A stretch of 40,784 nt of DNA, from positions 1 through 40,784 of the forward strand of contig JAKAKP010000064.1 of the NCBI GenBank assembly GCA_021813445.1. Direction: 5' to 3'. Shown in pieces: positions 18,162-26,910 of this stretch. The DNA is from Deltaproteobacteria bacterium (lineage in GTDB: Bacteria > Desulfobacterota > Desulfobaccia > Desulfobaccales > 0-14-0-80-60-11). A program made the position numbers and the translations under genes. The notes under the pieces were generated by a model. The model had not been told where the DNA came from and did not search any database. It saw only the letters and a program-made list of their open reading frames with translations. The stretch's first letter is position 1; the number at the start of each line of letters is the position of its first letter.

Positions 18162-19388
18162 CTATTCCTTCTTCTGATATTTCTCGGTGATGACGTCGAT
18201 CTCTTCAGGGCTCATGCGCATCACCTTTCTTAGACCCCGGATCGCCTGATTGGTGCGCTGCACGTTTTCCACCAGGGCGAAGCGCACGTATTCGTCGCCC
18301 CACTCTCCGAAACCCAGGCCCGGGGAGACCGCGGTTTTGGCCTCGTCAATGAGCATCAGGGAGAAATTGATGGAGAGCAGGTGGCGGAACTTTTTGGGGA
18401 TGCGGGCCCAGACGAACATGGTGCCCTTGGGGGGCTCCACCCGCCAGCCGATGTTGTGCAGACCCCGGCAGAGCGCGTCCCGGCGCTCCTTATAGACGGC
18501 CACGGTCTGCTCCACGCACTCATAGGGGCCGTTTAAGGCGATGATGGACGCGATCTGGATGGGCTGGAAGACGCCGTAGTCCAGGTAGCTCTTGATGCGG
18601 GTCAGGGCGTGCACCAGCCGCTGGTTGCCCACTACGAAGCCCATGCGCCAGCCCGGCATGTTGTAGCTCTTGCTGAGCGAAAAAAGTTCCACCCCCACTT
18701 CCTTGGCCCCCGGCACCTGCAAAAAGCTGGGGGCCTTATAACCGTCGAAGACCAGGTCCGCGTAGGCGAAATCGTGGATGATCAGGACGTTGTTCTTATT
18801 GGCGTACTCCACGATGCGCTTGAAGAAATCCAGGTCCACGCACCGGGTGGTGGGGTTGTGGGGAAAGGAGATGATGAGCATCTTGGGCCGGGGCCGGATC
18901 AGTTCGGTGATATTGTGCAGATCCTCGAAAAAATCCCGCTCCGGGGTCAGGGGGATGCTCACCAGCTGGCCCCCGGAAATCACCACCGACGCGGCGTGGA
19001 TGGGGTAGGTGGGGTTAGGCACCAACACCACGTCTCCGGCCTCCACCGTGGCCAGGACCAGGTGGGAGAGTCCTTCTTTGGCGCCGATGGTGGCGATGGC
19101 CTCGGTTTCCGGGTCGATGTCCACGTCGAAGCGGCGCTTGTACCAGTCCGAAATGGCCACCCGCAGCTTGGTGATCCCCCGGGACGCGGAGTAGCGGTGG
19201 TTGGCGCCTTTGCCTGCGGCTTCCACCAGTTTCTCCACGATGTGCGGGGGGGTGGGCAGATCGGGGTTGCCCATCCCCAGGTCGATAATGTCTTCGCCCC
19301 GCCGCCGGGCCATCATCTTCAGGGCGTTGACGGTGGCGAAGACATAAGGGGGCAAGCGCTTCATCCGGGGAAATTCTTCAATGGCCAT
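18162..19388 (-). CDS. PLP-dependent aminotransferase, AlaC/alanine-aspartate type
   Basis: The 408-residue enzyme shows [23 protein letters not shown], the [11 protein letters not shown] segment, [10 protein letters not shown], the [16 protein letters not shown] pocket and the PLP Lys in [15 protein letters not shown]. This order matches the AlaC/LL-diaminopimelate aminotransferase-like subgroup annotated as alanine or aspartate aminotransferase. I choose ATG 19388, with AAGGAG 6 bases upstream; the longer frame to 19589 has no support. It is directly followed by hom, so it probably supplies amino groups in the same aspartate-family pathway. Confidence 0.9.
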   Translation of the reverse strand: MAIEEFPRMKRLPPYVFATVNALKMMARRRGEDIIDLGMGNPDLPTPPHIVEKLVEAAGKGANHRYSASRGITKLRVAISDWYKRRFDVDIDPETEAIATIGAKEGLSHLVLATVEAGDVVLVPNPTYPIHAASVVISGGQLVSIPLTPERDFFEDLHNITELIRPRPKMLIISFPHNPTTRCVDLDFFKRIVEYANKNNVLIIHDFAYADLVFDGYKAPSFLQVPGAKEVGVELFSLSKSYNMPGWRMGFVVGNQRLVHALTRIKSYLDYGVFQPIQIASIIALNGPYECVEQTVAVYKERRDALCRGLHNIGWRVEPPKGTMFVWARIPKKFRHLLSINFSLMLIDEAKTAVSPGLGFGEWGDEYVRFALVENVQRTNQAIRGLRKVMRMSPEEIDVITEKYQKKE

Positions 19389-19776
19389 GTGCATCTCCTT
19401 AGGGCTAAACAAGCGATATTTCCAAAAAATTATTATCCCAAAAGAGCCGGTTTTGTCAAAGGATTTGGGGGCGGAGGAGGCAAAACTGGGGGGAGGGACT
19501 GCTCCGGCCTCCTCAGGGAAGGGCATCATTGGCGTCGGGATTCCCTTGTCCCGCCAATATTTTCTTGACGGATAATCCCCCGCGATCAAAGAATGAAACC
19601 GCTGTTACCTTAATGCCTAGACAATTTCCCCATTGAAGATATGGTTTCCTGTAGGGGTGAACCTTGTGTTCGCCCTGGGCCTCCGGGCGAACACAAGGTT
19701 CGCCCCTACATTTCAATACCTTTTTGGCTGCAAACCAGTATTATATGGCAACCAGCGGCAAGGAAAGGAGTAATCC
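19389..19776. other. Intergenic region between divergent genes
   Basis: About 390 bases separate the aminotransferase (-) and the SDR remnant (+). The left part is AT-rich and probably holds the aminotransferase promoter. The right part holds the palindromic repeat at 19650-19710. No gene is seen. Confidence 0.4.
19650..19710. repeat. TGTAGGGGCGAACCTTGTG-type inverted repeat, copy 1
   Basis: Arms of about 26 bases with one mismatch (TGTAGGGGTGAACCTTGTG.. and the complementary right arm ending CCCCTACA) flank a short centre. A near-identical copy is at 40680-40739. Shortened relatives with other interiors occur near 20345-20370 and 21746-21770. Confidence 0.85.
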
Positions 19777-20275
<499 letters not shown>

Positions 20276-20632
20276 CAACAGGTTGCCATCAAAGGAAAAT
20301 CTGGCTGTTATCAGAGCCCACCTACTTTTGCTTGTCCACCCGAGGGCGGACACGTGGGTCCGCCCCTACATTGATTAGTGATATTTCTTGTCTAAGCCGG
20401 TGGTAAAGGTATATAAAAGTGATTACCTATTTTTTAATCCACGGCTGCGCTGCGGGCGGCTGCAAGACGGCATAATTTAACCCATTCGGACGGCCCTGCA
20501 AAATCCTCTTTTGTCATTCTGAGCGAAGCGAAGAATCCGGGTTCTTCGGCGGCTTCGCTCCCTCAGAATGACAAATCGAGCCGCTTTTGCAGAGGCCTTA
20601 CTCAGGCCAGCAAACAGGAAAGGAGAGCAAAC
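20276..20632. other. Leader region of the GAPDH gene
   Basis: This 357-base gap holds a GGGCGGACACGTGGGTCCGCCC palindrome region near 20344-20366, an AT-rich stretch near 20370-20435 and the palindromic repeat at 20512-20573. I see no gene and cannot fix the promoter. Confidence 0.4.
20512..20573. repeat. TGTCATTCTGA palindromic repeat, copy B
   Basis: TGTCATTCTGA and TCAGAATGACA terminate a 62-base unit with AGCGAAGCGAAGAA and TTCTTCGGCGGCTTCGCT inside. It ends 59 bases before the GAPDH start codon. Confidence 0.8.
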
Positions 20633-21637
20633 ATGGCAAAGGTGGCGATTAACGGCATGGGGCGGATCGGCAGGGCCGCATTCAAGGTCATTCTGGAGAC
20701 CCCGGAGTTGGAACTGGTGGCAATCAATGACCTGATGGACCTGGATAACCTGGCCTATCTTCTCAAGTATGACACCGTCTACGGCAGGTACGGCAAAAAG
20801 GTGGAGGTGGGCGACGGCGCCCTGATCGTGGACGGCAAGAAATATCTGGCCCTCAAAGAAAAAGACCCGGCCCAGCTCCCCTGGGGCAAACTGGGGATAG
20901 ACGTGGTCTTTGAATGCACCGGCTTTTTCACCAGCAACGAAGGCCTGACCAAGCACGTGCAGGCCGGGGCCAAGATGGTCTATCTCTCCGCACCCCCTAA
21001 AGGGCCGGACGTCTGCACCATCGTCCATGGCGTCACCAAGCCGGAAGGCGGGGTCAATATCGTCTCCTGCGCCTCCTGCACCACCAACTGCATCACCCCG
21101 GTGGTGGAGGTGATGATGCGCCGCATCGGCATCAAAAAGGCCGTCATGACCACCATCCACGCCTATACCTCCAGCCAGGCCATCGTCGACAGCCCGGCCA
21201 AAAAATGGCGCCGGGGCCGGGCCGGGGCCGCCAATTTCGTGCCCACCTCCACGGGCGCGGCCAAGGCCACCACCAATTGCCTGCCGGAATTGAAGGGGAA
21301 ATTCGACGGCCTGGGGGTGCGGGGCCCGGTGCCCTCCGGTTCCTTGGCGGACCTGGTCTTTGTTACTTCCCGGCCCACCTCTGTGGAGGAAATAGCTAAA
21401 ATCTTTACGGAAGAAGCCGAGAGCCCCCGCTATAAGGGCATCCTGGGGGTGGCCGAGGCCCCCCTGGTCTCCTCCGACATCATCCAGGATTCCCGGGCCT
21501 CCATCGTGGATTTGGAGATGACCCAGGTGGTGGACGGCGACCTGGTGAAGATCTTGAGCTGGTACGACAACGAATGGGGTTATACCAACCAGATGATCAA
21601 AGAGGCGGTGCGGGCGATCAAGGCCGCAAAGATGTAA
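20633..21637 (+). CDS. gap: Glyceraldehyde-3-phosphate dehydrogenase, type I
   Basis: The 334-residue enzyme has the Rossmann motif NGMGRIGR (7-14), Asp33 in INDLMD favouring NAD, and the catalytic Cys149 in SCASCTTNC with its His partner later in TTIHAYTSSQ. PTSTGAAKATTNCLPELKG and the final SWYDNEWGYTNQM are classic GAPDH segments. It interconverts glyceraldehyde-3-phosphate and 1,3-bisphosphoglycerate in glycolysis and gluconeogenesis. GGAG sits 8 bases before the ATG. The segment SSQAIVDSPAKKWRRGRAG differs from the common DQ..D.PHKDLRRARAA pattern. Confidence 0.95.
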   Translation: MAKVAINGMGRIGRAAFKVILETPELELVAINDLMDLDNLAYLLKYDTVYGRYGKKVEVGDGALIVDGKKYLALKEKDPAQLPWGKLGIDVVFECTGFFTSNEGLTKHVQAGAKMVYLSAPPKGPDVCTIVHGVTKPEGGVNIVSCASCTTNCITPVVEVMMRRIGIKKAVMTTIHAYTSSQAIVDSPAKKWRRGRAGAANFVPTSTGAAKATTNCLPELKGKFDGLGVRGPVPSGSLADLVFVTSRPTSVEEIAKIFTEEAESPRYKGILGVAEAPLVSSDIIQDSRASIVDLEMTQVVDGDLVKILSWYDNEWGYTNQMIKEAVRAIKAAKM

Positions 21638-21659
21638 GGGCCAGGGCCCAGTTTTTTTA

Positions 21660-21687
21660 AGGGGCCAGGGATCAGGGGCCAGGGGCC
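21660..21687. repeat. Heptamer tandem array (AGGGGCC, 4 units)
   Basis: AGGGGCC, AGGGATC, AGGGGCC and AGGGGCC follow the GAPDH stop by 22 bases. It shares its heptamer with 8533-8553. Confidence 0.7.
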
Positions 21688-21819
21688 AGCAAACGATGGC
21701 AATTTCTCATGGACCATTGGCCCGCCTATAAAGCATGAAAAGGCGTAGGGGCGGGCGTCTCGCCCGCCCGGCTATTCCGCCTGAGATGCCCCCCCATCCC
21801 TTTCCCCCCGCTTGGGGCT

Positions 21820-21905
21820 TATCGTTATCCACAAGTCTTATAACCGTGGCGCAGCCTTTCCAGGCTGGGCCGGAAAACTGCGCAGGCTGGAAAGCCTGCG
21901 CCACC
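21820..21905. repeat. About 90-bp dispersed element, copy 1
   Basis: A leading stretch GGCTTATCGTTATCCACAAG is followed by two head-to-head AGGCTGG-type palindrome arms (CGCAGCCTTTCCAGGCTG and CGCAGGCTGGAAAGCCTGCG). The same arrangement with a few changes is found at 35292-35384. The 375-base gap 21638-22012 holds no gene. Confidence 0.75.
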
Positions 21906-22012
21906 AGGTCCTTCTCTATTTTTTTGCGTCTTACTTTGCGGTTTTGCGTCTTTGCGTGAGGCCTTTCTTACAGAACAAAATTACACTCTTCCCTGATCCC
22001 TGCCTCCTGCTT

Positions 22013-23287
22013 TTAAGCGTCACAGCCCCGGCGGCTGCCGGGGCCGGAACAGCCCCGGGCCAGGCCGCCGCGCCGGCCTTTCAGCGCTTCCAAAGAGCCG
22101 CCCTGATAGACCGCGTGCAGGCCTTGTTCGATAAAACCGCCCATCTCCAGCGGCTGAATCCCGCATTCTTCCAGGATGGTCCGGGGGGTGTCCCCCACCG
22201 CGCTCACCAGCACGGCCCGGCAATCCTTGAGGACCTCGGCCAGGTCCCACCACCTCTGGGCCCCGGCCCCCGGGGGCGGCGCCGGGCGCTCTGCCACCAG
22301 CTTATAGCCCTGCCCGTTCTGGCCCCAGACCTGGAAAGACTCGGCTTCCCCCAGATGCAGGTTCACCAGCACGCCTTCTTTAGTGGCCACAGCCACGTAG
22401 GGTTTGGCGTCGGAACCCGGCACCAGGCGGGCGCAGGCAGAGAGACAGCCCCGCATTTCTTCGGTCCGGTCCGCCCCCAGGAGGCCCACCGCGTCGGCGC
22501 GGCAGCGGGTGCAGTGGCGCATTTGCGGCAGAAACCGGGAGGCCTTATCCCGGAGAGCGGTCATCTGCGCCGGCGCCGGCTCCGCCACCTCGGCAAAGGT
22601 GGTGTCGGCATTGGGATAGACGGGCATGAGGTTCAGCACGTCCACCTTGAGGGAAGCCATACGCCGGGCCACCGCGGCCACGTGCAGGTCATTGACCCCG
22701 GGGATGACGATGGTGTTCACCTTCACCGTCATTCCCAAAGACTTCAGTTCGGTAATGGCTTCCAACTGGCGGCGGAGCAGCAGTTCCGCGGCCTCCAGAC
22801 CCCGGTGAATCACCTTGCCGTCCCGGACCCAGGCATAGATCTTTTGACCGATCTCCGGGTCCACAGCATTGACCGTAATGGTCACATGGGAGACCTGCAG
22901 TTCCGCCAGTTCCTCCAGGTGCGGCAGCAGGCCCAGGCCGTTGCTGGCCAGGCAGAGGAGGATTTCCGGAAAACGCTCCCGGACCAGGCGGATGGTCTTC
23001 ATGGTTTCCCGGGGATTGGCAAAGGGGTCCCCGGGACCGGCGATGCCCGCCACGGTGATGCGGGGCTCCTTGGCCAGCACCTGTTCCATATAAGAGACCG
23101 CCTGATGGGGGCTGAGCACGGCGCTGCTGACCCCGGGGCGGCTTTCGTTGACGCAGTCATACTTGCGGTTGCAGTAGTTGCAGAGAATATTGCACTTGGG
23201 CGCCACCGGCAGGTGCACCCGGCCACATTCGCCCTTGACCTCGGCATTGAAACAAGGATGACGGTTGATGTCCAGTTTGGTTTCCAT
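22013..23287 (-). CDS. nifB: Nitrogenase cofactor biosynthesis protein NifB
   Basis: The 424-residue protein makes NifB-co, the 8Fe-9S-C core of the nitrogenase cofactor, from [4Fe-4S] pairs and SAM. The radical SAM motif is CNILCNYC (about 33-40) within PVAPKCNILCNYCNRKYDC. AGPGDPFANP and MPVYPNADTTF follow, then CTRCRADAVGLLG with the C-terminal cysteine cluster. Residues from about 300 form a NifX/NafY-like carrier domain. I choose ATG 23287 with AAGGA upstream; an in-frame TTG lies 6 bases earlier. It is the last gene of the nif block, 239 bases after nifN, with a C/G-rich palindrome near 23470 in the gap. Confidence 0.96.
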   Translation of the reverse strand: METKLDINRHPCFNAEVKGECGRVHLPVAPKCNILCNYCNRKYDCVNESRPGVSSAVLSPHQAVSYMEQVLAKEPRITVAGIAGPGDPFANPRETMKTIRLVRERFPEILLCLASNGLGLLPHLEELAELQVSHVTITVNAVDPEIGQKIYAWVRDGKVIHRGLEAAELLLRRQLEAITELKSLGMTVKVNTIVIPGVNDLHVAAVARRMASLKVDVLNLMPVYPNADTTFAEVAEPAPAQMTALRDKASRFLPQMRHCTRCRADAVGLLGADRTEEMRGCLSACARLVPGSDAKPYVAVATKEGVLVNLHLGEAESFQVWGQNGQGYKLVAERPAPPPGAGAQRWWDLAEVLKDCRAVLVSAVGDTPRTILEECGIQPLEMGGFIEQGLHAVYQGGSLEALKGRRGGLARGCSGPGSRRGCDA

Positions 23288-23526
23288 GGCCAAATTCCTT
23301 TGGTTTTGTGGGGAAGGGGGCTAAGGGCCGCAGGCCCTTACCCCCTCCCCCACACCCCCTCCCCCAATCCCTTACATTATTTTTTCCCGGGGAAGTCGGG
23401 GACCTGGCCCCGCCTTTCCCGACAGCAATATGCGGGTTGGGAGGGGGGCTGGGGGGGAGGGCAGGACCTTGTAGGGCGGGCGTCCCCGCCCGCCTTTAGT
23501 CCCTGGCCCTCCCCCCCAAATAATCC

Positions 23527-24888
23527 TCACAAGTATCCGTAGCCCACCCGGGAGTCTTCTTGCTTCTTTTCCAGGATGGCGTTGACGATCCGATCCAACA
23601 GGCTCTGGGCCCCGCGATAGCCCAGGTGCAGAATCCTTTGCCCCCCGAAGCGGTCGTGGATGGGAAAGCCCACCCGGATCAGGGGAATGCCCCGTTTCCG
23701 GGCCAGATGGTAGCCTTTGCTGTGGCCGATGAGCAGATCCGGCTCCAGGGCCTCCAGCTCTTCGGAGATTTCATAGAAATCCATGCCTTCCCGGACCACC
23801 GGCGGTTCGGGCAACAGGCCCCCGGTCACCGCGGCGATGGCTGCCGCCAGGCGGCCGCTGCCGCCGCCGGAGGCGCAAAGCACAGGCCTGACCCCGATTT
23901 CCGCCAGGAACGCGGTGAGGCCCACCACCAGGTCCTCTTCGCCGTAAACCACGGCCTTTTGGCCGAAGATATACTTGTGGCCGTCCACATAGGCGTCCAG
24001 GAGGCGGCCCCGTTCGCCGGCGTGGGGCTCCGGCGCGGGCCGCCCGGAGATTTGCTCCAGTATCTGGAAAAAGGCGTCCGTCTCCCGGAGGCCGATGGGG
24101 GTGCCCAGCCGGTGCAGGGGCACGTCGAAACGCTCCACCAACACCTGGCCCGCGGTCTCCTGGGAGAAAAGCGTGCGCCCTAATTCGACGGTGGCCCGGG
24201 ATGCGCCCATTCTCTTAATGGCCTCCAGGGGCGTGCCCCCGGCCGGAATCTTTTCGTAATCGACCTGGGCCTGGCCGTCCAGGGTGTCGGCGAAATCCGG
24301 GAGAATAATCCCCGGGATCTCAAAATCCCGGAAAATTTCCCGCAGATAGCGGATATCCGCGGGCGACACGAATCCCGGCAGCAGATTGACGGCTTCCGTA
24401 GCCGCGCCCGCCCGGGCCAGTTGTTCCACCACGGCCTTGACCGCGGCATGGAAGCCCTCCATGTGGGTGCCGGCATAACTGGGGGTGGAAACGGTGACGA
24501 TCTCCGGCCCCCGCTCCCGCCCTTTCTTCTCCTGGCGGAATTTGCGGACGATCATGGGCACATCATCGCCGATGGTCTCGGTGAGGCAGGTGGTGGCCAC
24601 GCCGATGAGCCGGGCTCCATATTTGGTCATGACGTTATGGAGACCCTGCTTCAGGTTGGCCCCGCCCCCATAGACCGCGTTTTTTTCTCCCAGGGAGGAG
24701 GAGGCGATGTCCATGGGCTCCCGGAAATGGCTGATGATGTAGCGCCGCATATAGGTGGCACAACCCTGGGAGCCGTGCAGGAATGGCACCGCGCCCTCAA
24801 TGCCCCGGAACGCCAGGCAGGCCCCCAAGGGCTTGCAGAGCTTGCAGGCGTTGGTGGTGGAGACATATGGTTCGGATTTGCGTTTCAT
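23527..24888 (-). CDS. nifN: Nitrogenase cofactor scaffold subunit NifN
   Basis: This 453-residue NifK paralogue carries NACKLCKPLGACLAFRGIEG, FLHGSQGCATYMRRY, TTCLTETIGDD and TPSYAGTHMEGF. With NifE it forms the scaffold on which NifB-co matures to FeMo-co. It resembles NifK in the HGSQGC segment but keeps the extra N-terminal cysteines CKLCK typical of NifN. I start at ATG 24888 (MKRKSEPYVSTTNAC). An array of TTCAARG heptamers lies 14 bases upstream. Confidence 0.94.
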   Translation of the reverse strand: MKRKSEPYVSTTNACKLCKPLGACLAFRGIEGAVPFLHGSQGCATYMRRYIISHFREPMDIASSSLGEKNAVYGGGANLKQGLHNVMTKYGARLIGVATTCLTETIGDDVPMIVRKFRQEKKGRERGPEIVTVSTPSYAGTHMEGFHAAVKAVVEQLARAGAATEAVNLLPGFVSPADIRYLREIFRDFEIPGIILPDFADTLDGQAQVDYEKIPAGGTPLEAIKRMGASRATVELGRTLFSQETAGQVLVERFDVPLHRLGTPIGLRETDAFFQILEQISGRPAPEPHAGERGRLLDAYVDGHKYIFGQKAVVYGEEDLVVGLTAFLAEIGVRPVLCASGGGSGRLAAAIAAVTGGLLPEPPVVREGMDFYEISEELEALEPDLLIGHSKGYHLARKRGIPLIRVGFPIHDRFGGQRILHLGYRGAQSLLDRIVNAILEKKQEDSRVGYGYL

Positions 24889-24901
24889 GGCTAAACCTGA
24901 G

Positions 24902-24929
24902 TTCAAGGTTCAAAGTTCAAAGTTCAAGG
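24902..24929. repeat. Heptamer tandem array (TTCAAAG/TTCAAGG, 4 units)
   Basis: Four units (ttcaagg, ttcaaag, ttcaaag, ttcaagg) lie 14 bases before the nifN start codon. The same heptamer forms a five-unit array before nifK. Confidence 0.8.
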
Positions 24930-24992
24930 TCTTGTCTTTCTCTCCATCAGGCTGTTGCAAAATAATTTGTGAGCCTGATTAGATAAACTTCT

Positions 24993-25079
24993 TATCCCCC
25001 CCTTTGTAAAAGAAGGGGGGATGGGGGATTTGGGAGCGCCTGAAATCCCCCTTAGTTCCCCTGCTTCAAAGGGGGGACG
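24993..25079. repeat. CCCCCTTT/AAAGGGGG repeat cluster in the nifE-nifN gap
   Basis: TCCCCCCCTTT, AGAAGGGGGGATGGGGGATT, AATCCCCCTTAGTTCCCC and CAAAGGGGGGA are alternating inverted units directly behind the nifE stop. They belong to the same family as 10019-10039 and 30288-30370. Confidence 0.65.
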
Positions 25080-26453
25080 TTAACCCGATACCCCCTTGCT
25101 TATGCTCTTCCCGCGGCGCCGGGGCATGAATTGCCAGATCGGGCTCATCACTGTGTTATGGACTTCCCGGGCGAAATTGAGCATGCCGATGAAGCCTTCC
25201 AGGGCTTCCTTGCGTTCATGGTTGTGGTCGCAGAAGCCCACTCCCAGCTTGTAGGCAATGGGGCGTTCCTTGACGCCGCCCACGAAGATGTCCACGTCCT
25301 GTTCCTTAAGAAATGCGGACAATTCCAGGGGGTTGGAGTCATCCACGATGATGGTGCCCTCATCCGTAATGTCGTGCAGTTCCTGGTAGTCTTCCGGGGT
25401 GCCGGTCTGGGAGCCCACCAGCACCACCTTCATGCCCAGCAAACGGAAAGCCTTGACCAGGGAAAAGGCCTTAAAAGCACCCCCCACGTAGATGGCGGCC
25501 TTCTTGCCGCTGAGGACCCGCTGGTATACCTGCAGCTGTGGTTGGAGCAGAGATAATTCCTCACGCACCAGTTCCCGGGTGCGGTGCAGCATCTCAGGGT
25601 CATTAAAGAAGCGGGCCACGCTGTACAGGGATTCCGCCATATCCTCCACCCCGAAATAAGAGACCCGGATATAGGGGGTGCCGTATATCTCTTTCATCAT
25701 GATGGCCAGGTCCATGGTGGCCCCGGAGCATTGCACCACGTTCAAGGCCGCGCCGTGGGCCCGGCGCAGGTCATCCACCCGGCCGTCGCCGGTGATGTTG
25801 GCCACCACCTCCAGGCCCATACGCTGGAAATAGTCCCGGATGATCCAGATCTCCCCGGCCAGGTTGAAATCGCCCAGGATATTCAAGCTCTTGGGCGAGA
25901 TGCCCGCGGTGTCCCCGGTGCCCACCAGGCGGAACATGGCCTGGCAGGCGGCGTTATAGCCGGCCCGTTTATTGCCCTTAAAACCCTCGGACTGCACCGG
26001 CAGGACCGGAATTCCCTTTTCCCGGCTCACCTTGCGGCACACGCCCTCCAGGTCGTCGCCGATGATGCCGACGATGCAGGTGGAATAGACGAACGCCGCC
26101 TGGGGATGGTGCCGGTCGATGAGCTCCGTCAAGGCCTGGTACAGTTTGGTTTCCCCGCCGAAGATCACGTCCTTTTCCTGGAGGTCCGTGGAGAAGCTGA
26201 GGCGATGGAGTTCCGGGCCGGAAGACAGCGCCCCGCGGATATCCCAGGTGTAGGCGGCGCAGCCGATGGGGCCGTGCACCAGGTGCAAAGCGTCGGCGAT
26301 GGGATAGAGCACCACCCGGGAGCCGCAAAAGACGCAGGCCCGCTGGCTGACGGCCCCGGCCAGGCTCTCCTTGTTGCACGCCATCTCAAAGGGTTGCTGT
26401 CCCTTGCGGTGTATCTGTTCCTGTCTTTCCTCGAAGATTGCGGGTTCCATCAT
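25080..26453 (-). CDS. nifE: Nitrogenase cofactor scaffold subunit NifE
   Basis: The 457-residue NifD paralogue shows RACVFCGSR, HLVHGPIGCAAYTWDIRG, STDLQEKDVIFGGE, STCIVGIIGDD and QSEGFKGNKRAGY, the ordered cysteine motifs of the NifEN scaffold. It receives NifB-co and hosts its maturation with Mo and homocitrate. ATG 26453 has AGGAG 5 bases upstream; ATG 26450 is an equal alternative. It follows the ferredoxin gene by 139 bases filled with repeats and precedes nifN. Confidence 0.95.
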   Translation of the reverse strand: MMEPAIFEERQEQIHRKGQQPFEMACNKESLAGAVSQRACVFCGSRVVLYPIADALHLVHGPIGCAAYTWDIRGALSSGPELHRLSFSTDLQEKDVIFGGETKLYQALTELIDRHHPQAAFVYSTCIVGIIGDDLEGVCRKVSREKGIPVLPVQSEGFKGNKRAGYNAACQAMFRLVGTGDTAGISPKSLNILGDFNLAGEIWIIRDYFQRMGLEVVANITGDGRVDDLRRAHGAALNVVQCSGATMDLAIMMKEIYGTPYIRVSYFGVEDMAESLYSVARFFNDPEMLHRTRELVREELSLLQPQLQVYQRVLSGKKAAIYVGGAFKAFSLVKAFRLLGMKVVLVGSQTGTPEDYQELHDITDEGTIIVDDSNPLELSAFLKEQDVDIFVGGVKERPIAYKLGVGFCDHNHERKEALEGFIGMLNFAREVHNTVMSPIWQFMPRRRGKSISKGVSG

Positions 26454-26465
26454 CGGGCTCCTTTT

Positions 26466-26587
26466 AGCTGTCAGCTTTCAGCGGTCAGCTATCAGCTTTT
26501 TAAATGAAAACGATCTTGCCGGTCGCTGAAAGGATACAGTTTTCATCTTTTTTTTTAGCTGATAGCTGACAGCTGATGGCTGACAGC
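26466..26587. repeat. Two inverted heptamer arrays forming a large palindrome in the ferredoxin-nifE gap
   Basis: Left array: agctgtc, agctttc, agcggtc, agctatc, agctttt (26466-26500). Right array: agctgat, agctgac, agctgat, ggctgac (26557-26584) plus agc. The arrays are roughly reverse complements. TGAAAAC (26505-26511) and GTTTTCA (26539-26545) extend the symmetry. The left array begins 13 bases before the nifE start, and the right one ends near the ferredoxin stop. Confidence 0.75.
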
Positions 26588-26592
26588 TTCAT

Positions 26593-26898
26593 TCAGCTCA
26601 CCAAATAATCCTTGGCGGGGCCGCCGTTTTCCAAGGCGTCCAGGATGGCGTCCACGGCTTCCTCGCCCTCCACCCCGGCGTACCAGTAACCCTGGGGATA
26701 GACCACCATCACCGGTCCCTGGTCGCAGAGCTTCAGGCAGCCGGTAGTGGAGACCATGACGTTTTCCAGGCCCCGGTCGGCCAGTTCCACCTCCAGGTAG
26801 CCCAGTAGGTCGGGGGCGTTTTTCTTGATGCACTTGCCTTTGGGCTCCAGGCCCCGGAAACTCATACACACGAAGATATGGTGTTCAGGTTTTTCCAT
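26593..26898 (-). CDS. Thioredoxin-like [2Fe-2S] ferredoxin of the nif cluster
   Basis: The 101-residue protein has cysteines at 11, 23, 54 and 58 (VCMSFRG, GKCIKK, TTGCLKLC), the spacing of thioredoxin-fold [2Fe-2S] ferredoxins. The final YWYAGVEGEEAVDAILDA helix also fits. Such ferredoxins are common next to nifK/nifE in nifI-type clusters and probably carry electrons for nitrogenase or cofactor assembly. The ATG has GGAG upstream and lies 12 bases after the nifK stop, so it belongs to the same transcript. Confidence 0.88.
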   Translation of the reverse strand: MEKPEHHIFVCMSFRGLEPKGKCIKKNAPDLLGYLEVELADRGLENVMVSTTGCLKLCDQGPVMVVYPQGYWYAGVEGEEAVDAILDALENGGPAKDYLVS

Positions 26899-26910
26899 GA
26901 TTTTTCTCCT

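Noticed and set aside
19389-19589. N-terminal extension of the AlaC-like aminotransferase to 475 residues
   Set aside because: The extra residues are unlike the family, and AAGGAG sits 6 bases before ATG 19388.
21812-23542. A 576-codon open frame on the plus strand across nifB
   Set aside because: Its N-terminal part is repeat sequence and the rest is antisense to nifB.
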